From the NCBI GenBank assembly GCA_016284885.1, contig JAEEPQ010000004.1, positions 1-57,100 on the forward strand: a stretch of 57,100 bases of DNA, read 5' to 3'. The first letter of the stretch is position 1, and the number at the start of each line of letters is the position of its first letter. Positions 17,721 to 26,112 of the stretch are shown here, piece after piece. The notes beneath the pieces were generated by a model that saw only the letters and a list, made by a program, of their open reading frames with translations, ran no database searches and was not told the origin of the DNA. The position numbers and the translations under genes are program-made. The stretch is from Desulfovibrio sp. GTDB taxonomy: Bacteria > Desulfobacterota > Desulfovibrionia > Desulfovibrionales > Desulfovibrionaceae.

Positions 17721-18593
17721 CTAGCGGCCGGCGGCTGCGATGCGGCTCCGCTCATCCTGGCAGATCTTCACCACGCGCTGCAGGTTCTTGAGCGGAGGCC
17801 TGTAGCCGTTGGCGGAGACCAGCCTGAATAGTTCCTTGAGCCTGGCGTCGCGCTCCTTCTGGTGCTTCGCATCGCCGACGAGCCCCTCCCTGGAGAGGGC
17901 CATGAGCACGTCGCGCATTTCGCCGCCTCGGCTCATGTTCACCTGCCAGGCATCGAGTTCGCCGGTTTCGGCCGCGGCCAAGATCATGACGGAGGCGAGG
18001 TAGAAGCGCTCTATCTGGTCGCCGTAGAAGTAGGCGCCAAGGAAGCGCAGGCTCTTCTCGCTCTTGCCCGCCCGCTTCAGCAGCTCGTCCCAGAGGGTCA
18101 TGGTGCGCTCGGCAAGCAGGGCCCTCCCCCGCTTGGTGTCCAGCTTCTGCTGCAGGGCTTCCTGGTCCTTGGGGGCCAGCAGCCTGGCCGGCAGCTCGGG
18201 CACAAGCTCGCGCAGGGTCTCGGTCTCGCGCTTCACGTCGGCATAGGTGCCGAAGAGGAAGGCGGCCGTGCGGTCGGCGGCCACCATGCCGCTGAGAACG
18301 GCCCTCGAGTCCCAGTCGTCCTGAATGGGGCAGGTGCCGGCGCGGGGCACGGTGAGGCCGGGCTGGTAGATGAAGCCCGCATCCTTGAGCCAGCGCACCT
18401 CCTCGAGGCCCTTTTCAAAGGATTCCTTGTCGAAGGCCTCGCGGACGAGGGCCATGATCTGGTCGTTGGTCATGGTGCGGGCGGCAGAAGCCGGATCCGC
18501 CAGGCCCGGCACCAGAGCAAGGGCAAGGGCAAGGGCCAGAACGGCGCGGGAGAACAGCCGGCCAAGGCTATGGGTCAAGAACGCCCCGGCCAT
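17721..18593 (-). CDS. Exported protein of unknown function
   Basis: The 290-residue protein has a long alanine/leucine signal peptide (AVLALALALALVPGLADPASA-like) with likely cleavage after ASA. The mature part is helical and charged and contains WLKDAGFIYQPGLTVPRAGTC and FYLASVMILAAAETGELDAW. No enzymatic motif is evident. Its ATG overlaps the valS stop by one base (TAATG), so it is translationally coupled to valS and translated from the same transcript. A periplasmic helical protein is the best description. Confidence 0.75.
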   Translation of the reverse strand: MAGAFLTHSLGRLFSRAVLALALALALVPGLADPASAARTMTNDQIMALVREAFDKESFEKGLEEVRWLKDAGFIYQPGLTVPRAGTCPIQDDWDSRAVLSGMVAADRTAAFLFGTYADVKRETETLRELVPELPARLLAPKDQEALQQKLDTKRGRALLAERTMTLWDELLKRAGKSEKSLRFLGAYFYGDQIERFYLASVMILAAAETGELDAWQVNMSRGGEMRDVLMALSREGLVGDAKHQKERDARLKELFRLVSANGYRPPLKNLQRVVKICQDERSRIAAAGR

Positions 18594-21250
18594 TAGTCTT
18601 CTCCTCCCTGCAGGGCTTCTTCAAAGCGGGCCTTGAGCTTTTCGAGCTTGGCCAGGGAGTCGGCAAGCTCGGCGCCCCTGGCGCGCTCGCTGGCCACGAA
18701 CTCCGGCTTGGCGCGGGCAACGAAGTTCTCGTTCGAGAGCTTCTTCTCCACCATCTCGAGGCCCTTCTGGATCTTGCCCATCTCCTTGTCGAGGCGGGCC
18801 ACTTCGGTGGCCAGATCCACGTTGCCCTTGAGGGGCACGATGATCTGGCAGCCCTGCACCACGTCCGAGGCCGAGGCCTTGGGCGCGTGCACGCCTGCCC
18901 CTGCCTCGATGTCCTCGAGGCGGGCGAGGGTCATGATCACGGTCCTGTTGGCCTCGATGAGGGCCTGCTGGGCAGCGTCTGCCGGGTGGAGCTTCAGGGC
19001 CACCTTGCGGCCCGGCGCAATGCCGAGCTCCGCCTTGATGGTGCGCACCGAGACGATGACGCCCTGGATGAACTCCATCTTCGCGGCCTCGTCGGGACGC
19101 AGGCAGCCGGGACGGGACTCAGGGTAGGGCATGACCGCGATGTCCTCGCCGGCATGGCCGGGCAGGGCCTGCCAGATCTCCGCCGTGACGAAGGGCATGA
19201 CAGGGTGCAGGAGCAGGAGGATTTCCTTGAGCGCGGTGTAGAGCACGTACTGGGATTCGGGCTTGCGGGCCGGATCCTGCATGTCGGGCTTCACGAGCTC
19301 CAGGTACCAGTCGCAGAACTCGCCCCAGAGGAACTTGTAGCCGCCCTGGGCCACGTCGTTGAAGCGGTACTCGTCGAAGGCCTTGTCCATCTCGGCCTTG
19401 AGCACCTCGAGGCGGTGGAGGATCCACTGGCTGGCCAGGCCCTGGACGGACTCGAGCGCCACAGGCGCCGGCGGCTCCTTGTCCAGATTCATGAGCGTGA
19501 ACCTAGCGGAGTTCCAAAGCTTGTTCACGAAGTGGCGGTAGCCCTCGATGCGGTCCTCGGAGAGGCGGATGTCGCGGCCCATGGCCGCAAAGGCTGTCAG
19601 GGTGAAGCGCAGGGAGTCGCAGCCGTACTGCTCGATCATCTTGACCGGATCGATGACGTTGCCCGTGGACTTGGACATCTTGCGACCCTGGGCGTCGCGC
19701 ACCAGCGCGTGGAGGTAGACGTCCCTGAAGGGCACCTCGTCCATGAAGTGCTGGCCCATCATCATCATGCGGGCGACCCAGAAGAAGAGGATGTCGAAGC
19801 CCGTCACGAGCACGCTCGTGGGATACCACTTGGCGAGCTCCTTCGTCCTGTCGGGCCAGCCCATGGTCGAGAAGGGCCACAGCGCCGAGGAGAACCAGGT
19901 GTCGAGCACGTCCTCTTCCTGGTGCAGGTCCGTCGAACCGCACTTGCAGCAGGCCTTCGGCGCCTCCTCCTGCACCATGAGCTCGCCGCAGGCCTGGCAG
20001 GTCCAGGCCGGGATGCGGTGGCCCCACCAGATCTGGCGGCTGATGCACCAGTCGCGGATGGTGTCCATCCAGTGGTAGTAGGTCTTGAGCCAGGCTTCGG
20101 GAAGCAGGCGCGTATACTTGGGCATGGCCTCCCTGGCCCTGGGGGCCAGCTTGGTCATGGCCACGAACCACTGGTCCGAGACATGGGGCTCCACCACGGT
20201 GTGGCAGCGGTAGCAGTGGCCCACGGAGTGGGCGAGCTTCTCGACGCCGACCAGATCGCCCATGGCCTCGATGTCGGCCACGATGGCCTTGCGGCACTCT
20301 TCCTTGGAGAGCCCGTCGTACTTGCCGGACTCGGGCTTCATGCGGCCGTCCTCGTCGATGACCTGGATGAACTCGAGGTCGTGGTTCTTGCCGAGGGCCC
20401 AGTCGTTGTGGTCGTGGCAGGGGGTCACCTTGAGGGCGCCCGTGCCGAACTCGCGGTCCACGTAGCGGTCGGCGATGATCGGCACCTCGCGCCCGCAGAC
20501 GGGCACGATGCAGGTCTTGCCGATGAGGTGCTGGTAGCGCTCGTCGTCGGGGTGCACGCAGACGGCGGTGTCGCCGGGTATGGTTTCGGGGCGGGTGGTG
20601 GCCACGACCAGGCTCTCGTCGGAGTCCTTGACGTGGTACTTGATCTGCCACAGATGCCCCTGCTCGTCCTCGTGTTCGACCTCGTCGTCGGCAAGGGCGG
20701 TGTGGCAGCGCGAACACCAGTTGATGATGTACTTGCCCCTGTATATCAGGCCTTCCTTGTAAAGCTGCACGAAGACCTTGCGCACGGCGCGGGAGAGGCC
20801 CTCGTCCATGGTGAAGCGCAGGCGCTCCCAGTCCACGGAGCAGCCCATGGCGTCGATCTGGTTCAGGATGCGGCTGCCGTACTCCTCGCGCCACTGCCAG
20901 ACGCGGTCGATGAACTTCTCGCGGCCCAGATCCTGGCGGCGCTTGCCCTCCTTGGCGAGGGCGCGCTCGACCACGTTCTGGGTGGCGATGCCGGCGTGGT
21001 CGGTGCCGGGCACCCAGAGGACGTTGCGGCCCTTCTGGCGGTAGTGGCGGCAGAGCGTGTCGATGAGAGTGAGGTTGAGCGCATGCCCTATGTGCAGGGC
21101 GCCGGTCACGTTCGGCGGCGGGATGACGATGGAGTAGGGTTCGCCCGGCGCGTCCGGGTCAGGAGTGAAGGTCTTCTTGTCCCGCCAGTGGGTGCGCCAT
21201 TTCTCTTCGACGCCATGCGGGTCGTAGCCCTTGGGTAGTTCGTCGGACAT
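18593..21250 (-). CDS. valS: Valyl-tRNA synthetase
   Basis: ValS charges tRNA-Val and edits mischarged threonine. The true start is ATG 21250 (MSDELPKGYDPHGVEEKW) with GGAG upstream, giving 885 residues. The 1367-residue track ORF extends antisense across the neighbouring gene and is an artefact. The class I signature HIGH is at residues 53-56 after PPPNVTGAL, and KMSKS is at 524-528. A zinc-like CQACGELM...CCKCGSTDL cluster is present, and a C-terminal coiled-coil arm (LDKEMGKIQKGLEMVEKKL) is visible. It starts 39 bases from a divergent gene, so its promoter must overlap that gene. Confidence 0.98.
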   Translation of the reverse strand: MSDELPKGYDPHGVEEKWRTHWRDKKTFTPDPDAPGEPYSIVIPPPNVTGALHIGHALNLTLIDTLCRHYRQKGRNVLWVPGTDHAGIATQNVVERALAKEGKRRQDLGREKFIDRVWQWREEYGSRILNQIDAMGCSVDWERLRFTMDEGLSRAVRKVFVQLYKEGLIYRGKYIINWCSRCHTALADDEVEHEDEQGHLWQIKYHVKDSDESLVVATTRPETIPGDTAVCVHPDDERYQHLIGKTCIVPVCGREVPIIADRYVDREFGTGALKVTPCHDHNDWALGKNHDLEFIQVIDEDGRMKPESGKYDGLSKEECRKAIVADIEAMGDLVGVEKLAHSVGHCYRCHTVVEPHVSDQWFVAMTKLAPRAREAMPKYTRLLPEAWLKTYYHWMDTIRDWCISRQIWWGHRIPAWTCQACGELMVQEEAPKACCKCGSTDLHQEEDVLDTWFSSALWPFSTMGWPDRTKELAKWYPTSVLVTGFDILFFWVARMMMMGQHFMDEVPFRDVYLHALVRDAQGRKMSKSTGNVIDPVKMIEQYGCDSLRFTLTAFAAMGRDIRLSEDRIEGYRHFVNKLWNSARFTLMNLDKEPPAPVALESVQGLASQWILHRLEVLKAEMDKAFDEYRFNDVAQGGYKFLWGEFCDWYLELVKPDMQDPARKPESQYVLYTALKEILLLLHPVMPFVTAEIWQALPGHAGEDIAVMPYPESRPGCLRPDEAAKMEFIQGVIVSVRTIKAELGIAPGRKVALKLHPADAAQQALIEANRTVIMTLARLEDIEAGAGVHAPKASASDVVQGCQIIVPLKGNVDLATEVARLDKEMGKIQKGLEMVEKKLSNENFVARAKPEFVASERARGAELADSLAKLEKLKARFEEALQGGED

Positions 21251-21289
21251 CTTGAAATCTCCATGAAAGTCGAGGATAGTACCGGCACT

Positions 21290-22567
21290 ATGCACCAGTC
21301 GCCGCCCATTGCCGTCCTTTGGGACTACTCGCACATCTGGGGCCTGATGGCGTGGAGAGCCCTCAGAGCCCTCGGGTTCCCTGTACGGCTCCTTAAAGGA
21401 AGCGACATAGCCCAAGGGGCGCTTTTTCGCAAGCAAGGCACCGCTTCCGAGCCCGCCTTCCCCCTGCTCGTCGTGCCGGGCGGATCGGCCAGGCTCAAGG
21501 CCGGCTCGCTCGGGGAAGAGGGCAAGCAGGCCATTCAGGACTACGCGGCCCGCGGCGGACGCTACCTCGGCTTCTGCGGAGGCGCCGGCCTTGCCCTCTC
21601 CCACGGCAAGGGCCTCGAGCTCTGCCCCTGGGCCAGGGCCAGCTATCCCGAGCGCATCCTGCACCTCATCTCCGGCCACGTGCAGGCAGCTCCCTGCGCC
21701 GGGGACTTCACGCCCGACTGGCAGGGAAGACACCCCTCGCTGCCGGTCTGGTGGCCTGGGCGCTTTCACAACGCCGGCGGCAACGTGGAGGTCCTTGCCC
21801 GCTACCAGGCGCCAGACAGCGACTTCTGGATAGCCGACATCGAGCTCTCGAAGGTGCCGAGGCACGTCTTTGCCGAATGGCGCGAGCACTACGGCATCAA
21901 CTTCACCGCGGACTTTCTGAAAGGATCCGAGCTCATCGTCCGCGGCTCCTTCGGCGAGGGCGGCTACGTGCTCAGCTACTCGCACCTCGAAACGCCCGAG
22001 AGCCCCGATGCCAACCGCTGGCTCTGCCATCTGCTCTCCAGGCTCACGGGAGCGGAACTGCCGGCGACGACGATCCCCCGCTGGGACCTCTTCGCCGATC
22101 CCTGGGAAGGCCGGTCCGAAGCGAACCCGCCGGAAGCCCTGCTCTACTGGCTTGGCCACATGCGCGAGCTTATGGAACTGGGGGCAAGCCACAGGCTCTT
22201 CTTCAGGCGCACAAGCTGGCTCATGGGCTGGCAGCCGGGACTGCCGGGCATCATGTGCGACAATTTGCTGGCAGCCATGCACACGGCCTGCTGCCTTGCC
22301 CCGACGCCGCAGGCGGCTAGCTACTGGCAGGGCGTCCAGCGGGACTTCGAGGAGCTTGCCGAGCAGTTCTTTGCCTGCACCGAAGGCTACCTGCTCGCCG
22401 TCCGGCTCGCCAACACCCTGCTCCCCACCATGCCAGGCGCCGTGGACCGCGAAGGGCTTGCCAAGGAGCGCGACAGGCTCTTCGGCCATCCCATGAGCGG
22501 AGGCGGCGTGCTCGGCGCCATGCAGGGCATGGTGGACGAGTACATCTTCCGCTGTCAGGAGGGCTAA
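21290..22567 (+). CDS. BPL_N (glutamine amidotransferase-like) domain protein
   Basis: I choose ATG 21290 because GAGGA lies about 13 bases upstream; the track start 21263 has no ribosome site and its first nine codons are atypical. The predicted 425 residues begin PIAVLWDYSHIWG and contain LLVVPGGSARLKAGSL, then YLGFCGGAGLAL, the nucleophile-elbow arrangement of class I glutamine-amidotransferase folds seen in the N-terminal domain of some biotin-protein ligases. The cysteine could be catalytic. The second half (from about residue 260) is unrecognised and helical. No biotin ligase domain follows. It is divergent from valS with a 39-base gap. Confidence 0.7.
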   Translation: MHQSPPIAVLWDYSHIWGLMAWRALRALGFPVRLLKGSDIAQGALFRKQGTASEPAFPLLVVPGGSARLKAGSLGEEGKQAIQDYAARGGRYLGFCGGAGLALSHGKGLELCPWARASYPERILHLISGHVQAAPCAGDFTPDWQGRHPSLPVWWPGRFHNAGGNVEVLARYQAPDSDFWIADIELSKVPRHVFAEWREHYGINFTADFLKGSELIVRGSFGEGGYVLSYSHLETPESPDANRWLCHLLSRLTGAELPATTIPRWDLFADPWEGRSEANPPEALLYWLGHMRELMELGASHRLFFRRTSWLMGWQPGLPGIMCDNLLAAMHTACCLAPTPQAASYWQGVQRDFEELAEQFFACTEGYLLAVRLANTLLPTMPGAVDREGLAKERDRLFGHPMSGGGVLGAMQGMVDEYIFRCQEG

Positions 22568-22939
22568 ATAGCCCCTCCCATCATCTCTGCGACAGAGAGG
22601 CCGTCGCACCATGCCCCCCGCGTCTTCGCGACATCGTCGACTTTTAAAGATGCCCAGGAGAGAGCGAAGCCACGACCACGGCAAAGGAGATGCCACGCGG
22701 GCGCTGGAAGAAAGCCAGTGCGACTTGTCAAATCAGCTGCGAATGAGTTCGCCTCAGAGCTAGAGCTCCCCTGCGACAGCCGCGGCGCACGCCTCTGACG
22801 GCGTATGATTCTGAAAAAGCCTCTGCAGCCTTTGTCCGGGAAAACTGGCTAGCCCGCTTCTCTGGATCAAGATCAGTCAGGGATAGACGGAACACGGTGG
22901 ACAGGGGAGAATACCGAAAATCAGTCAACGGCAAACAGC
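22568..22939. other. Intergenic region before higBA
   Basis: These 372 bases contain no gene I can support. The minus ORF 22728-22934 (68 residues) has no ribosome site or recognisable sequence. Codon use here is not host-like, so the stretch may have arrived with the toxin-antitoxin pair that follows. Confidence 0.4.
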
Positions 22940-23229
22940 ATGATAGTCAATTTCCTCTGCAAGCACACCCAAGCTTTGTTCGAGGGGGAAGATCCAGCAC
23001 GATTCCGCGGCTTCCCAACGGTTGCCCTGCGCAAACGGGCCATGCTGGATGCGTCCGTCCGGCTTGAGGTCTTCGGGTGCCTCCTGCCAATCATCTAGAG
23101 GCGCTCAAGGACGACAGGAAGGGACAGCACAGCATCCGCATCAATGACCAGTGGCGCGTCTGCTTTGTCTGGATCGACGGGGCGGCCTGGAACGTGGAGA
23201 TTGTGGACTATCATAAGCGAGGCACATAT
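22940..23229 (+). pseudogene. higB: Frameshifted HigB/RelE-type toxin
   Basis: Translating from ATG 22940 gives MIVNFLCKHTQALFEGEDP, then a VALRKRAMLD block, and the frame dies at a TAG at 23095. The next frame continues from about 23077 as VPPANHLEALKDDRKGQHSI, then RINDQWRVCFVW and VEIVDYHK, the rest of a HigB toxin, which is a ribosome-dependent mRNA interferase. One inserted base near 23075 restores a continuous HigB. Inserting C would give V-F-R-V-P-P, close to the family's usual R-V-P-P. The expected stop after DYHK reads CGA rather than TGA, so the frame runs straight into higA. The toxin is almost certainly inactive unless there is a sequencing error. Confidence 0.75.
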
Positions 23230-23544
23230 ATGCGCATCCGCACCCACCCCGGCGAAACACTCCTTGAAGAATTCCTCAAGCCACTCGGCCTAACAGCGCA
23301 CGGACTTGCGTTCGCCATCGGCGTACCGTGCACGCGCATCGCAGACATCGTACGCCAGCGACGCGGCGTCAGCGCGGACACCGCCATCCGGCTTGCCCGC
23401 TACTTCGGCACCACCGCAGAATTCTGGTGCAGCCTGCAAAGCGCACATGAGCTTTCCGTGGTGGTGGAGGCCAAACGGCAGGAGCTTGCGCGCATAATCC
23501 CGCACGGGCAACAAACGGTGCCAGCCCCGGCAGCGCTTTCGTGA
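23230..23544 (+). CDS. higA: HigA-family antitoxin (HTH, XRE type)
   Basis: ATG 23230 opens a 104-residue HigA antitoxin: MRIRTHPGETLLEEFLKPLG, then the helix-turn-helix GLAFAIGVPCTRIADIVRQRRGVSADTAIRLARYFGTTAEFW. HigA neutralises HigB and represses the operon. GAGG lies eight bases upstream of the ATG, inside the altered higB end. The same frame is open upstream to 23077, so a HigB-fragment-HigA fusion from GTG 23077 is possible, but the ATG and Shine-Dalgarno favour a separate antitoxin. The C-terminal tail QTVPAPAALS is longer than usual. Confidence 0.85.
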   Translation: MRIRTHPGETLLEEFLKPLGLTAHGLAFAIGVPCTRIADIVRQRRGVSADTAIRLARYFGTTAEFWCSLQSAHELSVVVEAKRQELARIIPHGQQTVPAPAALS

Positions 23545-23745
23545 ACCGACGTAGAGATCGTCATTCTCTGCGGCGACTGCAGGGGAAAGAGCGGCGGACA
23601 TGCCCATTCCGCAGGGACATGGCACCGGCTCTCAGCCAGCTTTCGCTTCCAGCCAAGGCCAGGGCGCGTTCAGGAGCCCTCTCCAATTCCGCGCAGGCTG
23701 CAGGTCTCGTACAGAAATAGAATCCCTTTCATGTCCACGGCGCTG

Positions 23746-23784
23746 AAGGCCCAGCCTCCCCCTAGGCGGGGAAAGCTGGGCCTT
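23746..23784. terminator. Hairpin between higA and htpG (convergent)
   Basis: AAGGCCCAGC (23746-23755) pairs perfectly with GCTGGGCCTT (23775-23784). It lies between the converging ends of higA and htpG and probably ends transcription from one or both. Only a short TT follows on either strand. Confidence 0.6.
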
Positions 23785-23824
23785 GATCGTATAGAGATTT
23801 GCCTCTTGCGGCAGGGCGTTCAGC

Positions 23825-25762
23825 CTAGAGCTTGCGCACCTCGGCGTACCAGGCGGCGGCCTGCTCGAGCAGCTTGGCGGAGCGGGCGGCCACTTCCTGC
23901 GGATCCTTCATGTAGCCGTCCATGAGCTGGGCCTCGTCGAAGAGGGCCTGCACCATGGACTCCAGCGTCTTGTCGGCGGCGTCGGCCTTGAAGATGCGCA
24001 GGAGCGAACGCAGCAGCGGATGGTCCTTGTTGACCTCGAGGGTCTTCACCGGCACGGTGTCGTCCTTGGTCATGACGCGCATGAACTTGTCCATGGCGGA
24101 GGTGACGCCCTCCTCGTTGGCAAGGCAGGCCGCCGTGCCGGAGAGGCGCGTGGAGACGACGACGTCCTTGACCTTGGCGCCCAGGATGTCCTTCATCTTC
24201 TTGAGCAGGTCGTCGAAGGTCTTGGTTTCCTCTTCGGAAAGCGGGGCAGCCTTCTTCTCCTCGGCGCCCTCCTTGTCGGCAAAGGCTTCCAGATCCTTGT
24301 CGGTGGCGGTTTCGACAGACTTGAAGTCCCATTCCTTGTACTTGCCGATGCCGCTCATGACGAACTCGTCCACGGCCTCGTAGAGGTAGAAGACCTCGAT
24401 GCCCTTCCTGAGGAAGCGGTCGATGTGCGGGTTGAGGCGGGCGGCCTCGCGGTTGGGGGCGGAGACGTACCAGATGGTCTTCTGGTCCTTCAGGCCGCGG
24501 GCGATGTATTCGTCGAGGCTCGAGAGGTCGTCGTCCTTGTCCAGGGCGGAGGTGTTGAAGCGCATGAGGGCCGCAATGCGCTCGCGGTTCGCGAAGTCCT
24601 GGTAGCCGAACTTGAAGATGGAGCCGTGCATGTTCCAGAACTTCTTGTACTTCTCGGGATCGTCCTTGGCCATCTTCTCGAGGTGTCCCAGCACCTGCTT
24701 GACGATGGTCTGGTTGATCTTCATGAGCACGCGGTTTTCCTGCAGCGTTTCGCGCGAAATGTTGAGAGGCAGGTCCTCGGTGTCCACCACGCCCTTGAGG
24801 AAGGCCATGTAGTTGGGCATGAGATCCCTGTTCTCGTGCTGGATGAGCACGCGGCGGGAGTAGAGGTCGAGACCCCAGGCCTCGCGGTCGGCCACGAAGA
24901 CGTCCTGCTTGCTGTCCGGGATGTAGAGCAGGGCATTGAACTGCACGGGCATGTCGACGTTGATGTGCAGGTGGTCCTGGGGATCCTTGGAATCGTAGGT
25001 GAAGGACTTGTAGAACTCGTTGTACTGCTCGGCCGTCACCTGGCTCTTGGGCTCGCGCCACAGGGCGGGCTGGGTGTTGACGCGCTCGTCGTCCACGAAG
25101 ACGGGGAAGGGCACGTAGGCAGAGTGCTTCTTGATCACCGAGTCGACGCGGTACTTTTCGGCGTACTCGGAGGCGTCGTCCTTGAGGTAGACGACGATCT
25201 TGGTGCCGCGCACGGGCTCGGCGTCGGCGCAGGGAGACACTGTGTAGGAGCCGAGGCCGTCGCTCTCCCACTTGGAGGCCGAGCCGTCGCCGCCGAAGGC
25301 GGGCCGGGAGATGACCTCGACCTTCTCCGCCACCATGAAGACGGAGTAGAAGCCCACGCCGAAGCGGCCGATGATCTGGGAGGCGTCGGCCGCCTTGGCC
25401 TCGCCCTCCTCGGTGGAGCCCTTGGACTCCTCGGCCAGCTGGGAGAGGAATTCCTCGGAGCCGGAGCGGGCGATGATGCCGAGGTTGTCGGCAAGCTCCT
25501 GGGCGTTCATGCCAAGGCCTGTATCGGAGATCGTCAGGACCTTCTTGTCCTTGTCGAGCTTGATGCGGATCTCGAGGGGCAGGTCGGCGCTGGCCGGGGT
25601 GTCGCCCTTCATCTGGCGGAAGCGCACCTTGTCCAGGGCGTCCGAGGCGTTGCTCACGAGCTCGCGCAGAAAGATCTCTTTATTGGTGTAGAGGGAGTTG
25701 GTCAGGATCTGCAGGACCTTGCGGACCTCAGCCTTGAATTCGCACGTTTTGGCTTCGCTCAT
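23825..25762 (-). CDS. htpG: Molecular chaperone HtpG (Hsp90)
   Basis: HtpG is the bacterial Hsp90, an ATP-driven dimeric chaperone. ATG 25762 is chosen for GGAG five bases upstream, giving 645 residues, the usual family length; the 766-residue track ORF has a spurious leader. GHKL-domain marks are LRELVSNASDALDKVR, ISDTGLGM, and GRFGVGFYSVFMVAEKV. The middle domain has the ISRETLQENRV motif, and the C-terminus has the dimerisation helices. It is divergent from cydA across 350 bases. No CIRCE element is visible upstream. Confidence 0.97.
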   Translation of the reverse strand: MSEAKTCEFKAEVRKVLQILTNSLYTNKEIFLRELVSNASDALDKVRFRQMKGDTPASADLPLEIRIKLDKDKKVLTISDTGLGMNAQELADNLGIIARSGSEEFLSQLAEESKGSTEEGEAKAADASQIIGRFGVGFYSVFMVAEKVEVISRPAFGGDGSASKWESDGLGSYTVSPCADAEPVRGTKIVVYLKDDASEYAEKYRVDSVIKKHSAYVPFPVFVDDERVNTQPALWREPKSQVTAEQYNEFYKSFTYDSKDPQDHLHINVDMPVQFNALLYIPDSKQDVFVADREAWGLDLYSRRVLIQHENRDLMPNYMAFLKGVVDTEDLPLNISRETLQENRVLMKINQTIVKQVLGHLEKMAKDDPEKYKKFWNMHGSIFKFGYQDFANRERIAALMRFNTSALDKDDDLSSLDEYIARGLKDQKTIWYVSAPNREAARLNPHIDRFLRKGIEVFYLYEAVDEFVMSGIGKYKEWDFKSVETATDKDLEAFADKEGAEEKKAAPLSEEETKTFDDLLKKMKDILGAKVKDVVVSTRLSGTAACLANEEGVTSAMDKFMRVMTKDDTVPVKTLEVNKDHPLLRSLLRIFKADAADKTLESMVQALFDEAQLMDGYMKDPQEVAARSAKLLEQAAAWYAEVRKL

Positions 25763-26112
25763 GGTTTCTCCATATGTCTGCCGCCAAGGCCTGGCCTCGG
25801 GGCGGCTTGATGCTTGGGGTTCGGGTGCCGGCGTGCCGGAAGCAGGCCTTCCCGGCGCCGGACGGCTGTTTGGAAGAGAACATAAGCACGGCCGCGCAAA
25901 GGGCAAGGCTTCGCGGCGCAAAAAACCGCCAGGAAGCGCGCATGCATCGGCCGGCTTCTTTCCGCGAACGGGCCTTGAACGGGCAGGGCATTCCTGATAG
26001 CTCTTGAGCGAGGCGCGCCTGAAGCCGGGAAGGCTTTCCCAGCGGGGCGCGGCGCCTGTCCGAGGGCACGTGGCCCTGGCAGGCATCGGCATTTTCCACA
26101 CGGGAGGACCCA
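25763..26112. other. Divergent intergenic region htpG/cydA
   Basis: The 350-base spacer must hold both promoters and has no coding potential I trust. TTGAAC (25975-25980), a 17-base spacer and TAGCTC form a moderate candidate for cydA. Nothing resembling a riboswitch or CIRCE repeat was seen. Confidence 0.45.
25975..26003 (+). promoter_or_regulatory. Candidate cydAB promoter
   Basis: TTGAAC, 17 bases, TAGCTC, about 110 bases upstream of cydA. The -35 is good and the -10 is poor, so an activator would be expected. Placement is the main support. Confidence 0.3.

Noticed and set aside
18593-22696. 1367-residue minus-strand ORF
   Set aside because: Only the part from 21250 is valS; the rest is an antisense shadow of the plus-strand BPL_N gene.
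22728-22934. 68-residue minus ORF upstream of higBA
   Set aside because: No ribosome site and no recognisable sequence; overlaps the probable higBA promoter.
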